From: Methanoregula sp.
Lineage (GTDB): Archaea; Halobacteriota; Methanomicrobia; Methanomicrobiales; Methanospirillaceae
Length of the DNA: 8,312 nucleotides
Assembly (NCBI GenBank): GCA_028711405.1
Contig: JAQTSH010000063.1
Location: 1-8,312, forward strand
Reading direction: 5' to 3'
Part shown: positions 1 to 6,773 of the stretch, one piece after another
Layout of the letters: every line of letters begins with the position of its first letter
Position numbering within the stretch: the first letter of the stretch is position 1
Notes under the pieces: generated by a model
What the model was told of the DNA's origin: nothing
The model's database searches: none
Seen by the model: only the letters and a program-made list of their open reading frames with translations
Program-made: the position numbers and the translations under genes

Positions 1-84
1 TTCCTGAAGCATCCTCTTTTCGTTTCTGACTATAACGTCGGGAGCATTAATTTCCAATAAATATTTTAAACGGTTGTTTCTGAG
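1..84 (-). CDS. rpoC: Bacterial-type RNA polymerase beta-prime subunit fragment, cut at both ends
   Basis: Read on the minus strand from about 81 down to 1, the sequence is open and contains RNNRLKYLLEI followed directly by NAPDVIVRNEKRMLQE. This matches the highly conserved rudder/switch-2 segment of bacterial RpoC (about residues 310-340 in E. coli, which has RNNRLKRLLDL and then APDIIVRNEKRMLQE, from memory). Beta-prime forms the catalytic clamp side of bacterial RNA polymerase. Archaea use a split RpoA1/RpoA2 whose equivalent segment reads differently, so this piece should not belong to a methanogen. The fragment continues past the left edge. On its upstream side the match stops just before the first Arg, close to position 84, where an archaeal gltA begins on the other strand. 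By my count 28 of the first 80 bases are G or C, clearly AT-richer than the rest of the window. The identity is firm; the donor phylum cannot be told from 27 residues. Confidence 0.85.
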
Positions 85-914
85 GGATCCCCGCCTTCCG
101 GCTCCCGAAGACGATTGTGCAATCAGAGATCGAGACGGTGATCACACTCGGTGTGGACCTGAAACTGAACCATCTTGTCGGGCGGAGCGTGCCGGTGAAC
201 GAGCTCCTGAATTTCGATGCGGTGTTCATCGGGACCGGTGCCGGGTTGCCCTACTTCATGGGACTCCCCGGCGAGAACCTGCCCGGTGTCTATTCCGCAA
301 ACGAGTTTCTCACCCGTGTCAACCTGATGCATGCCGATCAGTTCCCGGCGTTCGATACTCCGGTGAAACGCGGCAGCCGGGTGGTTGTGGTGGGTGGCGG
401 GAATGTCGCGATGGATGCCGCCCGCGTTGCCCGGCGGCTCGGGGGCGAGGTGACGCTCGTGTACCGTCGCCGCAAAGAGGATCTCCCGGCACGGCAGGCG
501 GAGATTGCCCGTGCGGAAGAGGAGGGTGTGGCGTTTGTCATGTGCACAAACCCGGTCCGAATTCTCGGCGAGCAGTCAGTGACCGGTGTCGAATGCGTCA
601 GGCAGGAGATGGGTGCCGAGGATGCGACGAAGCGCCCGGAACCAACGCCCATACCGGGTAGTGAGTTTATCCTTGAGGCGGATGTCTGCGTCGAAGCGAT
701 CGGGCAGGGTCCGAACCCGCTCCTTATCCATGAACTCCCGGCACTGGCACGAGGTAAACGGGGCAACATCATCGTGGATGAGAACGGGCATTCCTCCATC
801 CGGCATGTCTATGCCGGGGGCGATGTGGCAACCGGAGCAGCGACCGTGATCCTCGCGATGGGTGCGGCAAAGACGGCAGCACATGCGATCGACCGGATGC
901 TTAAGGAAGAGTAA
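84..914 (+). CDS. gltA: GltA/GltD-type NAD(P)-binding flavin oxidoreductase, C-terminal part only
   Basis: This is a member of the glutamate synthase small-subunit family (also SudA/NfnB-like), which passes electrons between NAD(P)H, FAD and iron-sulfur partners. The reading frame shows family hallmarks. GIPAFRLPK opens the segment (usually preceded by Tyr). A GTGAG loop follows the VFI strand. A second Rossmann motif, VVVVGGGNVAMDAAR, is followed by the RRR basic patch that typically favours NADPH. The protein ends with the FAD-contacting YAGGDVATGAATVILAMGAA. About 276 residues remain of the usual 440-480. The N-terminal four-Cys iron-sulfur region and the first FAD-binding GxGxxG are absent. 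A TGA sits immediately upstream (81-83), exactly where similarity stops, at the join with an rpoC fragment. The first in-frame start-like codon, GTG at 117, has no ribosome-binding site and falls inside conserved sequence, so I do not treat it as a real start. The intact gene probably lies in the true archaeal genome. Confidence 0.88.
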   Translation, partial: GIPAFRLPKTIVQSEIETVITLGVDLKLNHLVGRSVPVNELLNFDAVFIGTGAGLPYFMGLPGENLPGVYSANEFLTRVNLMHADQFPAFDTPVKRGSRVVVVGGGNVAMDAARVARRLGGEVTLVYRRRKEDLPARQAEIARAEEEGVAFVMCTNPVRILGEQSVTGVECVRQEMGAEDATKRPEPTPIPGSEFILEADVCVEAIGQGPNPLLIHELPALARGKRGNIIVDENGHSSIRHVYAGGDVATGAATVILAMGAAKTAAHAIDRMLKEE

Positions 915-917
915 GCA

Positions 918-958
918 GGCGAGTGACGAAGACCGTCCTCGCCGATCTTTTTTGTTTT
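918..958 (+). terminator. Hairpin plus T-run terminator after gltA
   Basis: GGCGAG (918-923) pairs with CTCGCC (938-943), and inside it GACG (925-928) pairs with CGTC (934-937) around a five-base loop, with one bulged T at 924. The ten-pair stem is followed by a run of six T (948-953), then G and four more T. It begins three bases after the gltA stop codon and resembles a classical intrinsic terminator. T-runs alone can end archaeal transcripts. Confidence 0.8.
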
Positions 959-1047
959 CATCATGTTGCGCGAAAAAGGGAAGCGTGTGAGTGGTCGAAA
1001 GCACGCCCGTGAACCGTACGGGGTCAGTAAATTACCGGCACCGGCAG

Positions 1048-1064
1048 GTTTAATCGTTTTAAAA
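1048..1064 (+). promoter_or_regulatory. TATA-like promoter for the small repeat-protein gene
   Basis: An AT-rich patch, GTTTAATC then TTTTAAAA, stands in otherwise GC-rich sequence. It lies 35-50 bases before the preferred ATG at 1099, the spacing expected of an archaeal TATA box with a short leader. The next conserved signal is TTGAGG at 1085-1090. The exact box is uncertain because both patches fit loosely. Confidence 0.4.
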
Positions 1065-1098
1065 TCTGATGTTTACCATCACATTTGAGGATGAATAC

Positions 1099-1347
1099 AT
1101 GTTGAATTTTGGAAACCTGGGAGGAATGGGAGGCGCTGTTGCCGGTTACCTTGCCACCCCTGAAGGGCAGGAGGCGGTAAAGAAATTTCTGGCTTCCCCG
1201 GATGGGATCGCACTCTTAAAAAATTTCGCATCGACCCCTGAAGGTCAGAGGGTGATCGCCAGTCTCCTGCCGCAGATCATCGGAAGCCTGAACCTCCCGC
1301 CCGGTGTGGCGGATATGATCAAGGGTGCACTTGCCACCCGTATGTGA
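1099..1347 (+). CDS. Small protein with three 13-residue repeats, function unknown
   Basis: This is an 82-residue protein that I do not recognise as a named family. A Gly-rich N-terminus (NFGNLGGMGGAVAGY) is followed by three consecutive 13-residue units at residues 19-31, 32-44 and 45-57. They share the pattern [A/S][T/S]P[E/D]G, three variable residues, then a hydrophobic/Lys-rich helix end. Each TPEG or SPDG looks like an N-cap starting a short amphipathic helix. A hydrophobic tail follows (LPQIIGSLNLPPGVADMIKGALA). There is no signal peptide, Cys or charged DNA-binding patch. I chose ATG 1099 because TTGAGG (1085-1090) lies 8 bases upstream. An in-frame ATG at 1069 would add ten residues, but it has no ribosome-binding site and overlaps the promoter-like region. 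The gene stands alone between two terminators, so it is probably transcribed by itself. A helical adaptor or a peripheral membrane protein are possibilities only. Confidence 0.7.
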   Translation: MLNFGNLGGMGGAVAGYLATPEGQEAVKKFLASPDGIALLKNFASTPEGQRVIASLLPQIIGSLNLPPGVADMIKGALATRM

Positions 1348-1358
1348 CGCTCAAAATC

Positions 1359-1374
1359 ATTTTTTCGTTTTTTT
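1359..1374 (+). terminator. T-run terminator after the small repeat-protein gene
   Basis: Two T-runs (1360-1365, six T; 1368-1374, seven T) lie 12-27 bases after the TGA at 1345-1347. No strong upstream hairpin is visible. This fits euryarchaeal termination driven by a U-rich stretch. Confidence 0.6.
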
Positions 1375-1407
1375 CCGGTCACGGAACTGGTGACTGCGAA
1401 AATCCGC

Positions 1408-1438
1408 TAAAAATTGTCGTGCGGGAAAATTATCCCGC
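1408..1438 (-). terminator. Hairpin terminator after ilvD
   Basis: On the minus strand, the six-base arms 1438-1433 and 1426-1421 (GCGGGA/TCCCGC) form a perfect stem with a six-base loop, starting one base after the ilvD stop codon. A five-T run (complement of 1409-1413) follows a few bases downstream. It separates ilvD from the convergent small gene. Confidence 0.65.
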
Positions 1439-1439
1439 T

Positions 1440-3089
1440 CTATCGCTGCACTGCGCCGAGGTTTGCCTGCTCCACGGTCTTTGCATACCGGGCGAGCACA
1501 CCCGTGAGTTTTTTTGTTACGGGTTTCCATCCCATCTTCCGGGATTCCAGGGTTTTTGGATCGACCACGAGGTCGATCGATTTCGCATACAGGTCTATCT
1601 CGATCCGGTCGTTCTCCTGCACAAACGCAATCGGACCTCCCACCACCGCTTCCGGTGCGACATGCCCGATACAGGGTCCCCGGGTACCGCCCGAGAACCG
1701 CCCGTCCGTGATCAGCACCACTTTTTTGTACCCGAACCCCATCAGGGCAGAGGTGGGCGAGAGCATCTCCGGCATACCCGGGGCGCCGCGCGGACCCTCG
1801 TTTCGGATCACGACCACATCCCCCTCGCGGATCTCGCGGGCGAGAATCGCCTTCATCGCCGGTTGTTCCCCGTCAAATACCCGCGCGGGTCCCGCGTGCT
1901 TCCACATCTCAAGGGGCACCGCGGCACATTTCACCACCGCGCCATCCGGGGCAAGGGAACCGTGCAGGATCTTCAGCCCGCCGGCGGGACTGTCCGGGTG
2001 CTCGATACTTTTTATGACCGAGGGATTTTTTACCACCGCGGTACGGGAGATCTCGATTGTGCTCTTACCGGATACGGTCGGACACTCGTCCAGGAGCGTA
2101 GCAAGTTGTGCAAAGACTGCCGGGATCCCGCCGGCACGGTACAGCGTCTGCATCGAGTGCAGCCCGGCGGGTTGCATATGGCAGATGTGCGGGATGACAT
2201 CCGCGAGCTGGTTGAAGTCTTCCAATGAGAGCGGGACATCTGCCTCCGTTGCAATTGCCATCAGGTGAAGCACCGTGTTGGTCGATCCCCCGAGCGCCAT
2301 ATCCACGCGAATCGCGTTTCTCAGGCTCTCTTTCGTGATGATGTCACGGGGTCGGATGCCCGTTTTTACCAGGCGGAGGATCGCCTCGCCGCTCTCCCGC
2401 GCGATACGCAGTTTCGCTGCGTCCACGGCAGGGATCGCAGCGCAGCCGGCGAGCGACATCCCCATCGCCTCGGTCATACATGCCATTGTGTTCGCGGTAT
2501 AGAGCCCCTGGCAGCTCCCGCAGCCGGGCATCGCTGAACACTCCAGTTCGCCAAGAGCCGTCTCGCTCATCGCGCCAGCGGCAACCTTTCCCACACCTTC
2601 AAAGATATCGATGAGCGAGAGATCCTTTCCTGCCTGGTACCCGGAGAGCATCGCGCCCCCCGTCACGACCACGGTCGGGATGTTGCACCGTGCAGCCGCC
2701 ATCAGCATGCCCGGCACGATCTTGTCGCATGTCCCGATGCAGACAAGCCCGTCAAACCGGTGCGCTTCTGCCATCAGTTCGATCGAGTCAGCGATATTCT
2801 CCCGCGACGGAAGGGAGTACCGCATCCCTTCATGCCCCATCGCGATTCCATCGCAGATCCCAATGACTCCGAACTCGAACGGCACACCTCCGGCTGCCGC
2901 GATCCCTTCCCGCACCTTCTCCGCCAGTTGCCGGAGATGCGTGTGCCCGGGCACAACGGTATTCCAGGCATTCGCAATCCCGATGAACGGAAGCGTCATC
3001 TCACCGTCAGTGACACCCAACGATCTCAGCAATGCCCGGTTGGGTGCACGCTGGTACCCACTCTTAACCTCATCACTTCGCATAATCAT
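1440..3089 (-). CDS. ilvD: Dihydroxy-acid dehydratase
   Basis: This cytosolic iron-sulfur enzyme removes water from 2,3-dihydroxy-isovalerate or 2,3-dihydroxy-3-methylvalerate, the third common step of valine, isoleucine and leucine synthesis. Of 549 residues, the diagnostic parts are DGIAMGHEGMRYSLPSRE (80-97), CDKIVPGMLMA (121-131), MPGCGSCQGLYTANTM (187-202), ALGGSTNTVLHL (265-276), EGPRGAPGMPEM (431-442) and ITDGRFSGGTRG (460-471). The Ser of RFSGG is the expected catalytic base. Cys121 and Cys190/Cys193 are cluster-ligand candidates. The VPGHTHL segment (46-52) has no Cys, as in the E. coli [4Fe-4S] enzyme and unlike [2Fe-2S] plant/mycobacterial types; that reading is inference. The length fits the short archaeal/bacterial form (about 550) rather than the 616-residue E. 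coli form. ATG codons at residues 1 and 3 are both possible. MRSDEVK from residue 3 matches the usual N-terminus, and neither start has a ribosome-binding site, suggesting a leaderless or near-leaderless message. It lies 80 bases downstream of cbiA on the same strand but is probably a separate unit. Confidence 0.96.
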   Translation of the reverse strand: MIMRSDEVKSGYQRAPNRALLRSLGVTDGEMTLPFIGIANAWNTVVPGHTHLRQLAEKVREGIAAAGGVPFEFGVIGICDGIAMGHEGMRYSLPSRENIADSIELMAEAHRFDGLVCIGTCDKIVPGMLMAAARCNIPTVVVTGGAMLSGYQAGKDLSLIDIFEGVGKVAAGAMSETALGELECSAMPGCGSCQGLYTANTMACMTEAMGMSLAGCAAIPAVDAAKLRIARESGEAILRLVKTGIRPRDIITKESLRNAIRVDMALGGSTNTVLHLMAIATEADVPLSLEDFNQLADVIPHICHMQPAGLHSMQTLYRAGGIPAVFAQLATLLDECPTVSGKSTIEISRTAVVKNPSVIKSIEHPDSPAGGLKILHGSLAPDGAVVKCAAVPLEMWKHAGPARVFDGEQPAMKAILAREIREGDVVVIRNEGPRGAPGMPEMLSPTSALMGFGYKKVVLITDGRFSGGTRGPCIGHVAPEAVVGGPIAFVQENDRIEIDLYAKSIDLVVDPKTLESRKMGWKPVTKKLTGVLARYAKTVEQANLGAVQR

Positions 3090-3099
3090 CGTAACTGAT

Positions 3100-3110
3100 G
3101 ATTATATCTC
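3100..3110 (-). promoter_or_regulatory. TATA-like element upstream of ilvD
   Basis: Minus-strand GAGATATAATC, with a purine-rich GAG before the TATAAT core, sits 11-21 bases before the first ATG of ilvD. This is a little close for a normal archaeal box (about 26 bases to the start of transcription). It would imply that transcription starts at or just after the annotated start, favouring the second ATG (3081-3083) or a different, unseen box. Confidence 0.3.
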
Positions 3111-3151
3111 ATGATGCATGAATGTGATGGATGACGTTTCATGTTCGACAC

Positions 3152-3159
3152 GAAAAAAG
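3152..3159 (-). terminator. T-run terminator after cbiA
   Basis: Six T on the minus strand (complement of the A-run 3153-3158), 12 bases past the cbiA stop codon and before the ilvD promoter region. No hairpin is evident, so readthrough into ilvD is possible. Confidence 0.45.
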
Positions 3160-3169
3160 GGTAACGATC

Positions 3170-4492
3170 TTACTTCCGGTACTTTTCCGCTGCGCTGATG
3201 AACAGGTCGGCAAACTTTTTTGAGAAATAGATGTGCGTGTACGTGCCGATCGCGTCTGCTGAAAGAAGACCATCGTTGCCGTTGCAGATCCCATTGCCGC
3301 GCGACAACCGGAACGCGAACCGGGCGTCCCGGTCCGGGTCAGTGCGCGAGTAATGGAATTCGTGCCCGGTGATCTCTCCGGCAGGTGAAAGAAACGATCC
3401 GGTACCGGCACTCCCGCCCCTCACATAGCCAAGTGCCTGGATCTTTCTGGTCATCTCTGCCCGCGCGGGAAGGACACCACACATCCGGTATGTTCTGTCC
3501 GTGCTGATCTCCCGTGAAAGATAGATGAGACCTCCGCACTCCGCATACACTGGCAAGCCCTGGTCGACCGCCGCTTTAAGATCCCGTGTGCAGGCTGAAG
3601 ATTCCAGTTCCGCAAGATAAAGTTCAGGATATCCCCCACCGAGGTATACGGCATCCACCTCCGGTAGCCTGTCGGTGATCGGGCTGAAAAAGTGCAACTC
3701 CGCACCGCAATCGCGGAGCCGGTCGAGATTGTCATCGTAGTAGAAACAGAATGCCGGATCCCGTGCGACCCCGATCGTTGCCCGGACCGGCAGGCGGGGT
3801 TCCGGTGAGGGAGGGTGTGATATGTCCGGGGCTGACCCTGCCACCCGGACGAGGGCATCCAGGTCACACGACTCTTCAACGACTTTTGCAGCGCCACTCA
3901 TCGCGCCAGCCTCGTGCGCCATCAGGAGACCGAGGTGCCGGCTCTTCACCTGGATCTCTTCCCGCTGGGGAATCCACCCGAACGACGGGACGGCAAGCCC
4001 GGACTCGATCATCTGCTGGTGTCGCACACTCCCCCGCTTGTTGACAATGACCCCGGCGATTGTAATTGTCGGATCAAATTCCGAAAATCCTTTGATGAGC
4101 GCGTGGATGCTGCGCGACATGCCCTGTGCATCCACCACAAGCACCACCGGTGCGTGGAGGAGCCGGGCGACATGGGCGGTGCTGGAGTGATCGGTACTGT
4201 CCACGCCATCGAACATGCCCATCACGCCTTCGATGACCGCGATATCCGCGCCTTCGCATGCGCGGGTGAAGGTCTCCAGCACGCCGTTTTCCCCCATCAT
4301 GAAGGGATCGAGGTTCCGGGAGTGCCGGCAGCAGATGTGGGTGTGGTGGGACGGATCGATGAAATCGGGTCCGACCTTGAAGGGTTGGACGGTCATGTGC
4401 CGCGCGGTGAGTGCCCCCATGATCCCGCTTGCGACCGTCGTCTTCCCGCACCCGCTGTGCGTCCCTGCGATGACAATCCGCGCACAAGTCAT
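3170..4492 (-). CDS. cbiA: Cobyrinate / Ni-sirohydrochlorin a,c-diamide synthase
   Basis: This enzyme uses glutamine and ATP to amidate the a and c acetate side chains of cobyrinate in cobamide synthesis. In methanogens the same family (CfbB) acts on Ni-sirohydrochlorin on the way to coenzyme F430. The 440 residues show an N-terminal DTB-synthetase-like ATPase domain (about 1-200) with P-loop GTHSGCGKTT (10-19), KVGPDFIDPSHH (39-50) and EGVMGMFDG (88-96). A class I glutamine amidotransferase domain follows (about 237-440) with YLGGGYPEL (283-291), nucleophile Cys319 in YAECGGLIYL, GHEFHYS (376-382) and catalytic His420 in GTYTHIYFS. All key residues are intact and the length is normal. Its ATG overlaps the cbiO stop by four bases (ATGA), and GGAGG lies seven bases upstream, so it is translated with the transporter genes. 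The cobalt-type CbiN in the operon favours the corrinoid role, but a double role with F430 cannot be excluded from sequence. Confidence 0.95.
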   Translation of the reverse strand: MTCARIVIAGTHSGCGKTTVASGIMGALTARHMTVQPFKVGPDFIDPSHHTHICCRHSRNLDPFMMGENGVLETFTRACEGADIAVIEGVMGMFDGVDSTDHSSTAHVARLLHAPVVLVVDAQGMSRSIHALIKGFSEFDPTITIAGVIVNKRGSVRHQQMIESGLAVPSFGWIPQREEIQVKSRHLGLLMAHEAGAMSGAAKVVEESCDLDALVRVAGSAPDISHPPSPEPRLPVRATIGVARDPAFCFYYDDNLDRLRDCGAELHFFSPITDRLPEVDAVYLGGGYPELYLAELESSACTRDLKAAVDQGLPVYAECGGLIYLSREISTDRTYRMCGVLPARAEMTRKIQALGYVRGGSAGTGSFLSPAGEITGHEFHYSRTDPDRDARFAFRLSRGNGICNGNDGLLSADAIGTYTHIYFSKKFADLFISAAEKYRK

Positions 4493-5655
4493 GGATTTGC
4501 CTCCATCATCTGCACAGGTATACGGATCCCGCTCTCATCGTCAAACGCGAGCACCCGCCGCTCCACGCGCCTGACCATTCCTTCACTTGTCAGGATGACC
4601 GATGATTCGCCGATGAGTGCCCGCAGGATACATTTGTCGATCACTCCGTAGGTGAAATCGAGCGCGATCTCTTCCCGCTCTGCAAGGCTCTTTGCCCGGC
4701 TCCCCATCGCCCCGCGCCGGTGGGCAGGGAACTGCGCAAGCCATGCGTGGATTCGTTCTTTCGGCACAGCATCCACATTACAGACGGTGATGGATCCGTA
4801 ACCACTCGTATGGTTACCACAATTGAACCGCTGTTCGAGCGTATTGACCAGGTGGAGAACGGATTTCGGGGCGTCATGGGCATCGAGCATCTTTCGTGCG
4901 ACAAGTTCCGCATAAATCTCGAGGATCGCCGGGGTGCGGAGGCTCGTGGTCGAGATCAGGCGTGGATCGGTGAAGACGGCTTCCGGAGTTCCCTGGTGCA
5001 CGATCATGCCGTGGTTCATGAGGATGATCTCGTCTGCCCAGTTGTACGCCAGTTCGACATCGTGCGTGGAGATGATGATCGTCTTTTTCTGCGTGTTTAA
5101 TTCGTCTAAGAGTTCCATTAAGTCTGCGGCACCGGTCGGATCGAGTGAACTCGTGGGTTCGTCAAAGATGAGCACTTCTGGCTCCATGACAAGGATACCG
5201 GCAATCGCCGCCCGCTTTTTCTCGCCGCCACTGAGCTGGTGCGGGGGACGTTTCTCGTACCCGGCAAGCCCGACCGCATTGAGCCCACGGGTGACGAGCG
5301 CCCGGACATCTTCTTTATCCATGCCGAGGTTCACCGGACCGAATGCCACATCCTGGTAGACCGTGGGAGCAAAGAGCTGGGAATCAGAGTTCTGGAAGAC
5401 AAGCCCGATCTTCTTTCGCACGTCGCGCAGGCTTGTCCGGTCGTAGGTGATCGGTTTCCTGTTGAAGAGAACCGACCCTTCGTTCGGGCGCAGAATTCCG
5501 TTGCACAGGAGCAGAAGCGTGGTCTTCCCGGCGCCGTTCGGACCGACCAGCGCGACCTTCGTGCCCTTTTTGATTGAAAAGTTCACGCCACACAAGGAGA
5601 CCGGGCTGTTCGGGTAGGCAAAATGGACGTTATTAAATTCCAATACCGGGCACAT
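4489..5655 (-). CDS. cbiO: Cobalt ECF transporter ATPase with C-terminal extension
   Basis: This is the cytoplasmic ATP-hydrolysing subunit that powers cobalt import with CbiM, CbiN and CbiQ. The first 240 or so residues are a complete ABC domain: Walker A GPNGAGKTT (38-46), Q-loop FQNSDSQLF (87-95, typical of ECF/CbiO ATPases), signature LSGGEKKR (141-148), Walker B VLIFDEP (161-167), SSLD D-loop (169-172) and H-loop His198 in STHD. CbiO proteins usually end near 270-280 residues; this one has 388. The extra part (about 283-388) includes SITVCNVDAVP, RRGAMGSRAKSLAERE, LDFTYGVIDKCILRAL and SSVILTSEGMVRRV. It looks like a small mixed alpha/beta domain. From memory, comparable tails occur in some methanogen CbiO proteins, but I cannot name a function. 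The ATG has AGGAGA just upstream, and that signal overlaps the TAG stop of cbiQ. The gene ends in a four-base overlap with cbiA. Confidence 0.95.
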   Translation of the reverse strand: MCPVLEFNNVHFAYPNSPVSLCGVNFSIKKGTKVALVGPNGAGKTTLLLLCNGILRPNEGSVLFNRKPITYDRTSLRDVRKKIGLVFQNSDSQLFAPTVYQDVAFGPVNLGMDKEDVRALVTRGLNAVGLAGYEKRPPHQLSGGEKKRAAIAGILVMEPEVLIFDEPTSSLDPTGAADLMELLDELNTQKKTIIISTHDVELAYNWADEIILMNHGMIVHQGTPEAVFTDPRLISTTSLRTPAILEIYAELVARKMLDAHDAPKSVLHLVNTLEQRFNCGNHTSGYGSITVCNVDAVPKERIHAWLAQFPAHRRGAMGSRAKSLAEREEIALDFTYGVIDKCILRALIGESSVILTSEGMVRRVERRVLAFDDESGIRIPVQMMEANP

Positions 5656-5664
5656 GGTCTTCTC

Positions 5665-6447
5665 CTAAAATATGTTCATGGTTGCAGTGAGCCATGCAAG
5701 ATATGCGCAGGCACCAAGATAAACGATGGTCGCGCCAATCACGACTCGTCCGGGCTTCCGGCTCTCATCTGCGAGCTCGAGTTTGCCATCATAACAGCGG
5801 GCGTCCATCGCAATCACGAGATCTTCACCCTGTTGCCACGCGCGGATGAAGACCATTGCGCCGAGCATCGCGAAGGACTGCACCGAGTTCCGGAATGTGT
5901 CGTAGCCATGCCTGAGTACCTGTGCGGTGTGAATCGAGATAGTTTCTCCGATGAGAACGAAGATGAAGTGATAAATGAGCATGGAGAGATCGATCAGTCC
6001 CCGTGGGAACCGGAGGGTGTGCATGACCGAAAAGATCTCGGTGATGGGTGTTGTCAGGGCGATGAAGTAAAGGGAGCACATGCCCCCGAATGTCCGCATC
6101 ACGACAAGGAGAGCAAGGTTTGCCGAGGCGGTGGTGGCACCGATCGGATAGCCGGCGATAAAAAACGTGAAGATCGGTTCTCCCCCACCACTCATGAGGA
6201 GTATGATAATGGCGCTGAAGATGGCGAATGAGACCGGGATGGTGATGAGCGAAGCATACAACCGGACCGGGATCTTCGCGAGCGCGACGGTAATAAACGC
6301 CATGCTTACCGCGATGAAGAACGGAGCTGCCGGGCTCTGGGATGCGACACCGATGATGATCGCACACACCCCGAGGAGGAGTTTGAGCCGGGTGTCAACG
6401 TCCCGCAGCGCATTGGTCTGGGCATAGACATCAAGGATTTGCTCCAC
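5665..6447 (-). CDS. cbiQ: Cobalt ECF transporter transmembrane subunit
   Basis: CbiQ is the membrane coupling subunit of the importer. It links the ATPase CbiO to the substrate-binding CbiM. The 260 residues begin with a CbiQ-like head (DVYAQTNALRDVDTRLKLLLG) written here as two parts: a short amphipathic helix (1-20) and the first membrane helix (21-36). Further hydrophobic segments lie near 42-57, 66-86, 107-132, 152-176 and 236-255. A long cytoplasmic stretch between the last two contains MDARCYDG (214-221), the Ala-Arg-rich coupling motif that docks into CbiO. The start is GTG at 6447, supported by AGGTGA six bases upstream; the next upstream gene, cbiN, ends 23 bases away. The TAG stop lies inside the ribosome-binding site of cbiO, nine bases from its ATG, so the two genes are probably translationally coupled. 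Confidence 0.94.
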   Translation of the reverse strand: MEQILDVYAQTNALRDVDTRLKLLLGVCAIIIGVASQSPAAPFFIAVSMAFITVALAKIPVRLYASLITIPVSFAIFSAIIILLMSGGGEPIFTFFIAGYPIGATTASANLALLVVMRTFGGMCSLYFIALTTPITEIFSVMHTLRFPRGLIDLSMLIYHFIFVLIGETISIHTAQVLRHGYDTFRNSVQSFAMLGAMVFIRAWQQGEDLVIAMDARCYDGKLELADESRKPGRVVIGATIVYLGACAYLAWLTATMNIF

Positions 6448-6470
6448 GCTAGTTCACCTGGTTCCTGCGG

Positions 6471-6773
6471 TCAGTCCCGCGATTGTCTGCCCCGGTAGTA
6501 TCCGAAAAAATAGCCGATGACCAGGGATCCGATGGCTGCCTGCAGGCAGAAAAGGAGAGTTGTGATCTCACTGCCGGGGGGTTGCCAGACGGGGTTCATC
6601 CACGGTTCGTAGCCGGTCGCCTGGATTACCTGTGCCGCCCGGTCATCGGTTCCGCCCCAGGGGGTGTTCCCGGTCTGCGTGCCGGTTGCGATCTGCGAGT
6701 TCTCGTTGATGAACAGTCCGGCAAAGACAAGGATCACGATCACGGTGATGATCTCAAGCGTATATCGTCTCAT
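6471..6773 (-). CDS. cbiN: Cobalt transport protein CbiN
   Basis: CbiN is the small accessory membrane protein specific to CbiMNQO cobalt importers. It has two membrane helices and stimulates metal loading of CbiM. The 100 residues show the expected plan: helix 1 (about 7-23, EIITVIVILVFAGLF), an extracellular loop (24-68) with GTDDRAAQVI (41-50), GYEPWMNPVW (54-63), and helix 2 (about 69-92). The motif GxDDxAxxxI followed by GYxPW is typical of CbiN and separates cobalt systems from most nickel NikMNQO systems. The ATG overlaps the cbiM stop by four bases (ATGA), and GAGG lies seven bases upstream, inside cbiM. The same frame is open further upstream through cbiM, but that longer version has no CbiN similarity and is a shadow. 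Confidence 0.93.
   Translation of the reverse strand: MRRYTLEIITVIVILVFAGLFINENSQIATGTQTGNTPWGGTDDRAAQVIQATGYEPWMNPVWQPPGSEITTLLFCLQAAIGSLVIGYFFGYYRGRQSRD

Noticed and set aside
84..91. GGGATCCC palindrome as an attachment or recombination site
   Set aside because: It is short, and no integrase, repeat copy or element lies nearby. The change of organism type at this point is explained more simply by a chimeric join.
117..914. A complete 265-residue oxidoreductase starting at GTG 117
   Set aside because: Family similarity already runs from 84, upstream of the GTG. There is no ribosome-binding site, and the N-terminal cofactor domain is missing, so this is the tail of a longer gene cut at the join.
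1034..1045. Short direct repeat (CCGGCA twice) before the small gene
   Set aside because: It is only six bases repeated once, expected by chance in GC-rich sequence.
1414..2268. A long open frame of 284 residues on the plus strand
   Set aside because: It lies wholly antisense to ilvD, whose motifs are unambiguous. Its composition (Ser/Arg/Pro-rich, no recognisable motif) is typical of a shadow frame in GC-rich sequence.
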